Assembly (NCBI GenBank): GCA_937925755.1
Contig: CALAMX010000185.1
Span: forward strand, 1 to 12,006
DNA length: 12,006 nt
Origin: an uncultured Burkholderiales bacterium
GTDB lineage: Bacteria; Pseudomonadota; Gammaproteobacteria; Burkholderiales; Thiobacillaceae
Reading direction: 5' to 3'
Shown: piece after piece, positions 7,113-12,006 of the stretch
Numbering within the stretch: the stretch's first letter is position 1
How the letters are laid out: each line of letters opens with the position of its first letter
Made by a program: the position numbers and the translations under genes
Notes under the pieces: model-generated
What the model was told of the DNA's origin: nothing
The model's database searches: none
Seen by the model: only the letters and a program-made list of their open reading frames with translations

Positions 7113-8546
7113 ATGAAATACATCAGTACCCGGGGACTTGCCCCCGCGCTATCCTTTCTCGACATCCTGCTCGGTGGTCTCGCCCCGGACGGCGGCCTAT
7201 ACGTGCCGGAGACCTATCCACGCTTTTCCAGCGAAGAGTTTGCCGCCTTGCGCGGGCTCGACTATCGCCAACTCGCCTTCGCCATCCTCTCGCGACTCAT
7301 CGACGACATCCCGGCCGAAGATCTGCGCGCCCTGATCGACCGTACCTACACAGTCGCCACCTACAGCCACGGCCGGCCAGACTCCGACTTCAGCCAGATC
7401 ACCCCGGTGCGCCGGCTGGAAGACGGCCTCTTTCTCCTGGAGCTGTCGAATGGGCCGACGCTGGCCTTCAAGGACATGGCCATGCAGCTTTTGGGCAGCC
7501 TGTTCGAGTATGCCTTGGCGCGTGCCGGCCGCGACCTCAACATCCTCGGCGCCACCTCCGGCGATACCGGCTCCGCGGCCGAGTATGCCATGCGTGGCCG
7601 GCGGGGCATTCGCGTCTTCATGTTGGCGCCCGAGCATGGCATGACGCGCTTCCAGAAGGCGCAGATGTGGTCGCTACAAGACCCCAACATCCACAACATC
7701 GCCATCCGTGGCGTCTTCGACGACTGCCAAGACATCGTCAAGAAGGTCTCCAACGACCTCGAATTCAAGGCACGCTACCGCATCGGCGCCGTGAATTCCA
7801 TCAACTGGGCACGCATCGCCGCGCAGGTCGTCTATTACTTCAAGGCCTATTTCGCCGTGACCACGTATGACGGCGAGCCGGTGAGCTTTTCCGTGCCCTC
7901 GGGCAATTTCGGCAATGTCTGCGCCGGCCACATCGCTCGCATGATGGGGCTGCCGATTCGCAAACTGATCGTCGCCACCAACGAAAACGATGTGCTCGAC
8001 GAATTCTTCCGCACCGGCGTCTATCGGCCGCGTGCTGCACACGAGACGCGCCACACCTCCAGTCCTTCGATGGACATCTCCAAGGCCTCCAACTTCGAGC
8101 GTTTCGTCTTCGATCTCACCGGTCGCGACGCCGCGCAAGTGCGCGCGCTCTGGCAGGAAGTCGAGCAGGGGCGCGCCTTCGACCTCAAACCCTCGGGCCT
8201 GTTCGCGCGGGTCCCCGAGTTTGGTTTCGTCTCCGGTTCCAGCAACCACGCCAACCGCATCGCCACCATCCGCATGGTTTGGCAGCGCTACGGTACCCTG
8301 ATCGACACCCACACCGCCGACGGTCTCAAGGTGGGGCTGGAGCAGCGCGAGCCCGGGGTGTCGCTCGTGTGTCTGGAGACTGCACTACCGGCCAAGTTCG
8401 AGGACGCCATCCGCGAGGCCTTGGGGCGGGCGCCGGAACGCCCGGCGGGCTACGAGGACCTGGAGCGGCGCCCGCAACGCTACGAGGTGATGGACGCCGA
8501 CGTCCAGGCGGTGAAGGACTACATCGCCCGCCATGCCGACGACTGA
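7113..8546 (+). CDS. thrC: Threonine synthase
   Basis: The 477-residue fold type II PLP enzyme converts O-phosphohomoserine to threonine and phosphate. The N-terminus MKYISTRG with PDGGLYVPE is typical of the long (E. coli/yeast-like) class. SNGPTLAFKD at 112-121 holds the PLP Lys120, GATSGDTGSAA at 146-156 forms the glycine-rich phosphate loop, and SVPSGNFGNVCAG is the second conserved loop. The length fits this class. It starts one base after the hom stop. Homoserine kinase, which would link hom to thrC, is not in the window and must lie elsewhere. The stop is followed by 54 bases before the exported RNase gene; no terminator is visible there, so read-through into the RNase/barstar pair is possible. 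Confidence 0.96.
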   Translation: MKYISTRGLAPALSFLDILLGGLAPDGGLYVPETYPRFSSEEFAALRGLDYRQLAFAILSRLIDDIPAEDLRALIDRTYTVATYSHGRPDSDFSQITPVRRLEDGLFLLELSNGPTLAFKDMAMQLLGSLFEYALARAGRDLNILGATSGDTGSAAEYAMRGRRGIRVFMLAPEHGMTRFQKAQMWSLQDPNIHNIAIRGVFDDCQDIVKKVSNDLEFKARYRIGAVNSINWARIAAQVVYYFKAYFAVTTYDGEPVSFSVPSGNFGNVCAGHIARMMGLPIRKLIVATNENDVLDEFFRTGVYRPRAAHETRHTSSPSMDISKASNFERFVFDLTGRDAAQVRALWQEVEQGRAFDLKPSGLFARVPEFGFVSGSSNHANRIATIRMVWQRYGTLIDTHTADGLKVGLEQREPGVSLVCLETALPAKFEDAIREALGRAPERPAGYEDLERRPQRYEVMDADVQAVKDYIARHADD

Positions 8547-8600
8547 GCGCCGAGTCGCCATCTCGCTCGCCGCGGCCCGCAACGGCACCCAGGGCTCGGC

Positions 8601-8990
8601 ATGAGGCGCCTGGCCACAGCCTGCGGCTGGTTGGCTCTGCTGTGGCTAAACCTGATCGCCACGCTGGTTGCTGCCCCGGCCTGGGCCTTCACGTCTGCCG
8701 ACTCCACACGACCCGTCGCCGAAATCCATGTCTCTGAGCTCCCCCCAGAAGGGCGGACGACCCTGGCACTGATCAAACGCGGCGGCCCATTCGCTCACGC
8801 CCGTGACGGCATCGTCTTCCACAACCGCGAGGGCCGTCTGCCCGCTCGGCCGCATGGTTACTATCGCGAGTACACCGTGCCCACGCCGGGTCTTCCCCAC
8901 CGCGGGGCGCGGCGTATTGTCGCCGGACGCGATGGAGATTATTGGTATACCGACGACCATTACCGCACCTTCAAACGGATCCGCGAATGA
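8601..8990 (+). CDS. Exported guanyl-specific ribonuclease (RNase Sa/barnase family)
   Basis: The 129-residue precursor has a signal peptide (basic MRR, hydrophobic core about 8-25, likely cleavage after APAWA at 29), leaving about 100 residues, the normal size for this family. The mature part aligns with Streptomyces RNase Sa as I recall it: LPPE, then GPF...DGIVFHNREG, GYYREYTVPTPG, RGARRIV and YTDDHYRTF. All four catalytic positions are present: Glu90 (Sa Glu54), Arg101 (Arg65), Arg105 (Arg69) and His120 (His85). Such enzymes cleave single-stranded RNA 3' of guanosine through a 2',3'-cyclic phosphate. The RNase Sa disulfide is absent because the mature chain has no Cys. The gene lies 54 bases after thrC and 7 bases before a barstar gene, its expected cytoplasmic inhibitor. 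The ATG at 8601 is preceded by AGGG about 8 bases upstream. Confidence 0.92.
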   Translation: MRRLATACGWLALLWLNLIATLVAAPAWAFTSADSTRPVAEIHVSELPPEGRTTLALIKRGGPFAHARDGIVFHNREGRLPARPHGYYREYTVPTPGLPHRGARRIVAGRDGDYWYTDDHYRTFKRIRE

Positions 8991-8997
8991 GCCTGAC

Positions 8998-9408
8998 ATG
9001 CCCAAGCTGACCGACATCCTCGCCAACCCATCCGCCAACGGTGTCTACCGCGCAGCCGCGGCAATACCCGCCACTTCTGGCCTGATCCACATCGATGCAC
9101 GCAGTCTGGCGGACAAGAACGCCCTGCTCGAGGCCTTGGGTCGGGCCCTGCGCTTCCCCGAGTATTATGGCAAGAACTGGGACGCCCTCGAGGAATGCCT
9201 GTTCGATATGTCCTGGTGGGCCGGGCCCGTCGCCGTTTGCATCGAGCACGCCGAGGCCCTCGCGGCGGACGTGCTGACCACCCTGGTGGACATCTGGACC
9301 GAGGCGGCCGTCGCCTGGGCCAAGGCTGGGCGGGGCTGCGTCTTGATCCTGAGCGGCGCAGTTGGCCTGGATGGCCTGCCGCTGGTCTGTCTCGAGGGAA
9401 GCGCTTGA
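8998..9408 (+). CDS. Barstar-family ribonuclease inhibitor
   Basis: The 136-residue protein has a barstar domain at about 28-125. The hallmark is FPEYYGKNWDALEECL at 53-68, matching barstar's LPEYYGENLDALWDCL: Tyr56 corresponds to Tyr29, Asp62 to Asp35, and Glu66 takes the place of Asp39, the residue that fills barnase's active site. It should bind and block the RNase encoded 7 bases upstream, protecting the cell if the enzyme misfolds or leaks before export. Compared with barstar (about 90 residues) it has an N-terminal extension of about 25 residues, a form I recall from proteobacterial homologues. The ATG at 8998 is the nearest start and gives close spacing to the RNase stop; no strong Shine-Dalgarno sequence is seen, so coupling to the upstream gene is likely. 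A convergent gap follows. Confidence 0.92.
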   Translation: MPKLTDILANPSANGVYRAAAAIPATSGLIHIDARSLADKNALLEALGRALRFPEYYGKNWDALEECLFDMSWWAGPVAVCIEHAEALAADVLTTLVDIWTEAAVAWAKAGRGCVLILSGAVGLDGLPLVCLEGSA

Positions 9409-9462
9409 GTGACGAGCCCGGTCCAACGACGCACCGGTCCGCTGGGGAGATGCGCATCCAAC

Positions 9463-9505
9463 CCGTAGGAGGGGCGTAGGCCGCGACACCCGGCTGCGCT
9501 TACGG
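9463..9505. repeat. REP-like imperfect inverted repeat
   Basis: In the gap between the convergent barstar and helicase genes, the run beginning CCGTAGGAGGGGCGTAGGCC resembles the GTAGGAGCGGG...CCCGCGA-type palindromic repeats scattered between genes in many Gamma- and Betaproteobacteria. It folds as an imperfect hairpin: outer arms CGTA (9475-9478) and TACG (9501-9504), inner arms GCCG (9480-9483) and CGGC (9491-9494), with a 7-base loop. CCGTA at 9463-9467 also mirrors TACGG at 9501-9505. No other copy was noticed in the window, so repeat status depends on the rest of the genome. It may serve as the 3' structure for both convergent transcripts. Confidence 0.4.
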
Positions 9506-9542
9506 ATTTGGGGCGCGACTCAATGGGTATCTCAAGCGCAAT

Positions 9543-10802
9543 TCAAAAGCTCTGGCTGCGCCGATGTACGCCATTACCAGCTTTGTATTGCCCGTAGGCC
9601 TTGCTCTCGCCGGGCTTGTTAGAGCGCCGCTTGACTGCGCCAGTCTTACGCGCGTCTTCACTACGCTCGGGCCTGGCCTTGGGCTCCAGGCCCGGCAGGG
9701 TCGCCACCGGGATGGTCGAGCCGGTGAAGCGCTCGATGCCCTTGACCTTGCCGCGCTCGCGTAGATAGGCCAGCGTGTAGGCCTGGCCAGCCCGTCCGGC
9801 ACGCCCCGTTCGGCCGATGCGGTGAACATAGTCCTCCGCCTGCATGGGCAGGTCGAAGTTCACCACGTGGCTGATGCCCGGCACGTCGAGACCTCGGGCG
9901 GCGACATCGGTTGCGACCAGGATGCGGGCGCGGCCCTCGCGTAGCGCCCTGAGCGCCCGGTTGCGCGCACCCTGGGTCATGTCGCCATGCAGCGCTTGGA
10001 CGGCATGGCCTTGGTCCTCCAACCGCCCAGCGAGGTCCTCGGCCCCAGCCTTGGTCGCGGTGAACACCACCGCCTGCCTGAGCGTGCTGTCCGATAACAG
10101 GTGGTCGAGCAGGCGCAGCTTGTGGTCATGGCCATCGGCGAAAAGCAGCCGCTGCTCGATCTTCGGCGCCTGCAGCGTACGGGCGATCTCGATATGCTGC
10201 GCCGCGCGCGTCACCCGAGCGGCAAGCGTGCCGACCACGCCGTCCAGCGTGGCCGAGAAAAGCAGGGTCTGGCGTGCCGCCGGCAGCCGCGCGACGACGG
10301 CATCGATATCGTCGATGAAGCCCATGTCCAGCATGCGGTCGGCCTCGTCCAGGACCAGCGTGTCGATGCCGGACAGGTCCAGCTTGCCGCGTTGCAGATG
10401 GTCCATGAGGCGCCCTGGCGTGGCCACCACGATGTCCAAGGGACCTCTAAGCTGCTTGAGCTGGACGGCATAGGGCGCGCCGCCGACCAGCACGGCCACA
10501 CGGGGCCCGCGCCGGCCGGCGAGGTCGAGCGCCGCGCTAGACACCTGCTGGGCCAGTTCGCGCGTGGGGGTGAGCACCAACACGCGTGGTCGCCGGCTGG
10601 GGCCGGCCAGTATCAGACGATGCAGACAGGGCAGCATGAATGCGGCCGTCTTGCCGCTGCCGGTCTGTGACGATACCAGGAGATCATGTCCCTGCAGGGC
10701 CAGGGGGATGGCCTCGCGCTGCACGGGGGTGGGGTGGGTGAAACCCGCGGCGGTGACCGCCTCGAGCAATCTGGGCGCTAAGCCCAGTTCGGCAAATGCC
10801 AT
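9543..10802 (-). CDS. rhlE: DEAD-box ATP-dependent RNA helicase, RhlE-like
   Basis: The 419-residue helicase has every DEAD-box motif in order: Q motif around FTHPTPVQ (21-28), Walker A SQTGSGKT (45-52), PTREL (79-83), GG (107-108), TPGR (128-131), DEAD (152-155) and SAT (183-185). The second RecA domain holds VVFTATK (245-251), ATDVAARGLD (297-306) and HRIGRTGR (327-334). A basic, low-complexity tail follows (about 373-419, KRRSNK, ending HRRSQSF), usual for RhlE-type proteins and likely to bind RNA. These enzymes unwind short RNA duplexes in ribosome assembly and mRNA turnover. I place the start at the ATG at 10802, not an in-frame ATG nine codons upstream, because an AGGAAGGA ribosome site lies 7 bases before it and MAFAELGL is the family N-terminus. 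RhlE versus another DEAD-box subfamily is a likely but not certain choice. Confidence 0.93.
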   Translation of the reverse strand: MAFAELGLAPRLLEAVTAAGFTHPTPVQREAIPLALQGHDLLVSSQTGSGKTAAFMLPCLHRLILAGPSRRPRVLVLTPTRELAQQVSSAALDLAGRRGPRVAVLVGGAPYAVQLKQLRGPLDIVVATPGRLMDHLQRGKLDLSGIDTLVLDEADRMLDMGFIDDIDAVVARLPAARQTLLFSATLDGVVGTLAARVTRAAQHIEIARTLQAPKIEQRLLFADGHDHKLRLLDHLLSDSTLRQAVVFTATKAGAEDLAGRLEDQGHAVQALHGDMTQGARNRALRALREGRARILVATDVAARGLDVPGISHVVNFDLPMQAEDYVHRIGRTGRAGRAGQAYTLAYLRERGKVKGIERFTGSTIPVATLPGLEPKARPERSEDARKTGAVKRRSNKPGESKAYGQYKAGNGVHRRSQSF

Positions 10803-10809
10803 GGAGAAG

Positions 10810-10817
10810 TCCTTCCT
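10810..10817 (-). promoter_or_regulatory. Strong ribosome binding site deciding the helicase start
   Basis: On the minus strand, AGGAAGGA lies 7 bases upstream of the ATG at 10802. It falls inside the nine-codon extension that the upstream ATG at 10829 would give, which argues for the shorter protein. Confidence 0.75.
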
Positions 10818-10828
10818 ATTCGGTTGCA

Positions 10829-10857
10829 CCGGCCAGGGCCGGCATACACAGGCCGGC
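10829..10857 (-). promoter_or_regulatory. Two overlapping hairpins in the helicase mRNA leader
   Basis: Two GC-rich inverted repeats share bases and cannot form together. One is CCGGCC-AG-GGCCGG (plus-strand reading) at 10829-10842, the other GCCGGC-8-GCCGGC at 10838-10857. They end about 11 bases before the strong ribosome binding site of the helicase. Alternative structures in this position could control translation or early termination, as happens in other RNA-helicase leaders, but GCCGGC is a common word in GC-rich genomes and the finding is structural only. Confidence 0.35.
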
Positions 10858-10984
10858 GCTTGGGCGCAGACCAGGCGGATTCATCGGCTCAGACCACTTC
10901 TGCGCCGATGCCGTAAGAAAGGACTCACGCGGGGGTCAGATGACGATGAGACTCGCACGGCAGGGTACCGTGCAAGACTTGGCA

Positions 10985-11872
10985 CTATACCGTAAAACTC
11001 GGTCGTTGTGCAGGTGACTTTTCGTCGAGCAGGCGCATGGAAAGGTCCACCGCCCGTACATGCTTGGTTAGCGCACCGATCGAGATGCGATCTACACCCG
11101 TCTCGGCAATGGCCCGCACGGTTTCGAGGTTTACCCCGCCTGAGGCCTCCAGCTCGGCGCGGCCCGCGGTGAGCGCGACGGCTGCACGCATACCGGCGAG
11201 GTCGAAATTGTCGAGCAGGATCAGCTTGGCGCCAGCGACGAGGGCCTCTTCGAGCTGGTCGAGGGTCTCCACCTCGATCTGCACGAACACGCCAGGCGGG
11301 GCGAGGCGTTGCGCCGCCGCGAGGGCGGGGCGCACGCCGCCGGCGGCAGTGATGTGATTTTCCTTGATGAGGATACCATCATAGAGGCCGGTGCGGTGGT
11401 TTACGCCGCCGCCCATGCGCACGGCGTATTTTTGCGCCAGGCGCAGTCCCGGCAGGCTCTTGCGGGTGTCGTAGATGCGGGCGCGAGTGCCGGCAATGGC
11501 CTCGACATAGCGGCGGGTTGCGCTGGCCACCCCGGAGAGGGTTTGCAGGAAGTTGAGCGCTGGGCGTTCGGCACTGAGGAGGGCGCGGGCATTACCCTCG
11601 ATCTCGCACAGCTTCTGACCCGCCGCGATCGTGTCGCCATCGGCGGCATACCAGTCGATGCGGATGTTGGCATCGAGGGCGCGGAAACAGGCGTCAAACC
11701 AGGGACGGCCGGCGAGCACGGCGGCCTCGCGAGTGATCACGCGAGCCCGGGCACGCTGATCGGCTGGGATGAGCTGCGCAGTGAGGTCGCCGCGCTCGCC
11801 CAGGTCCTCGGCCAGGGCCGCGCGCACGTTGTCGGCGACGGCCCGCTGCAGGTCTTGTTCAGTCCAGCTCAC
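10985..11872 (-). CDS. nadC: Quinolinate phosphoribosyltransferase (decarboxylating)
   Basis: The 295-residue enzyme joins quinolinate and PRPP to give nicotinate mononucleotide, carbon dioxide and pyrophosphate in de novo NAD synthesis. Family landmarks: ALAEDLGERGDLTA near the N-terminus, SAERPALNFLQTLSG at 100-114, DTRKSLPGLR at 135-144, KYAVRMGGGVNHRTGLYD at 148-165, ILIKENHI at 167-174, the barrel-end VQIEVET at 197-203 and LLDNF at 219-223, then ASGGV at 243-247 and SIGALTKH at 264-271. Substrate-binding residues Arg103, Arg137, Lys138, His159, Arg160, Lys170, Glu200 and Asp221 are all present. The start is a GTG at 11872, since no in-frame ATG fits and the family N-terminus follows closely. 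Its first 14 bases overlap the end of the upstream gene on the same strand, implying coupled translation. Confidence 0.95.
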   Translation of the reverse strand: MSWTEQDLQRAVADNVRAALAEDLGERGDLTAQLIPADQRARARVITREAAVLAGRPWFDACFRALDANIRIDWYAADGDTIAAGQKLCEIEGNARALLSAERPALNFLQTLSGVASATRRYVEAIAGTRARIYDTRKSLPGLRLAQKYAVRMGGGVNHRTGLYDGILIKENHITAAGGVRPALAAAQRLAPPGVFVQIEVETLDQLEEALVAGAKLILLDNFDLAGMRAAVALTAGRAELEASGGVNLETVRAIAETGVDRISIGALTKHVRAVDLSMRLLDEKSPAQRPSFTV

Positions 11873-12006
11873 GGAGCACCCGGTCCCAGTCGATGGCGAC
11901 CTCGGGCAGTACGCGGCTTGCTGTGCTGCCGGTCAGTTCAAACACGTCCGGCCGGCCATATTCGCCGTCGATCAGCCAATAGACGGTGACGATGCGGTCG
12001 GTGGGG
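11859..12006 (-). CDS. C-terminal end of a probable Uma2-family endonuclease (partial)
   Basis: Only the last 48 residues are inside the window; the gene continues past the right edge and its start is not visible. The piece reads TVYWLIDGEYGRPDVFE, then a strand ending VLPEVAIDWDRVL before the stop. That pattern (VTVYRL-x-GxYGxP-x-x-xE ... VLPGVAIDWxRV) is what I recall as the C-terminal end of Uma2-family (DUF820) proteins, which have a restriction-endonuclease-like fold and unknown biological role. The catalytic residues lie upstream and cannot be checked here. The stop codon at 11859-11861 lies inside the nadC reading frame, giving a 14-base overlap and a likely common transcript. Confidence 0.68.
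   Translation of the reverse strand, partial: PTDRIVTVYWLIDGEYGRPDVFELTGSTASRVLPEVAIDWDRVLRELD

Larger units (their letters stand above)
10803..10984. other. Intergenic region between nadC and the helicase gene
   Basis: This 182-base gap lies downstream of nadC and upstream of the helicase, both on the minus strand. No small gene with a credible start and ribosome site was found. A 6-bp inverted repeat, GCACGG-7-CCGTGC at 10955-10973, follows the nadC stop by about a dozen bases; it has no T-run on the minus strand, so it is at best a 3' stabilising hairpin. I could not pick out a convincing sigma-70 promoter for the helicase. Confidence 0.45.

Noticed and set aside
6253..7116. Plus-strand frame of 287 codons in another register within hom
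   Set aside because: Its product is Arg/Gly/His-rich and repetitive, typical of an out-of-frame reading of GC-rich coding sequence.
5819..7165. Long open frame of 448 codons on the minus strand, antisense to hom
   Set aside because: It is a third-position shadow of a GC-rich gene: the plus-strand hom frame has full family motifs, while the antisense product is rich in Gly, Asp and His without any recognisable domain.
10955..10973. GCACGG/CCGTGC hairpin as an intrinsic terminator of nadC
   Set aside because: The stem is clear but there is no T-run after it on the minus strand, so I record only an inverted repeat within the intergenic entry.
11364..11386. TTGATGAGGATACCATCATA-like FNR-type site
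   Set aside because: It lies inside the nadC coding region, has the wrong half-site spacing and encodes the conserved LIKENH region, so it is incidental.

Overview
The window is GC-rich bacterial chromosome, densely packed with genes, with no insertion sequence, prophage, CRISPR array, rRNA or tRNA that I can see. Gene content points to a Beta- or neighbouring Gammaproteobacterium: an Mth938-like gene beside alaC-hom-thrC, a YrfG-type nucleotidase, a DNR-like Crp/Fnr regulator, and RhlE-type helicase and NadC sequences of proteobacterial character. This placement rests on remembered family sequences and gene order; I could not run a search.

Layout. (1) 147-1436, minus strand: a BrkB/YihY-type membrane protein with a C-terminal cyclic-nucleotide-binding domain. 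(2) Divergent from it, 1546-4161, plus strand: a tight three-gene unit of a DUF1015 protein, a HAD nucleotidase like YrfG, and a Crp/Fnr regulator of DNR type. (3) 4172-4546, minus strand: a small Mth938-like protein, convergent with the regulator (10-base gap) and divergent from the next unit. (4) 4611-8546, plus strand: alaC, hom and thrC, overlapping or nearly touching. This unit covers an alanine-forming aminotransferase plus NADPH-dependent homoserine formation and threonine synthesis. (5) 8601-9408, plus strand: an exported guanyl-specific ribonuclease of the RNase Sa/barnase type followed at once by a barstar-family inhibitor. (6) 9409-9542: a short convergent gap with a REP-like imperfect inverted repeat. 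(7) 9543-10802, minus strand: a DEAD-box RNA helicase, preceded by a leader with two overlapping hairpins. (8) 10985-11872, minus strand: nadC, whose GTG start overlaps the end of a probable Uma2-family gene that runs off the right edge.

Most of the window is conserved core metabolism. The parts most worth a second look are the BrkB-cyclic-nucleotide-binding fusion, the DUF1015/HAD pair (possible small-molecule kinase beside a phosphatase), the RNase/barstar pair behind thrC, the two alternative hairpins before the helicase, and the Uma2-nadC overlap. I found no convincing wholly new multi-gene system.
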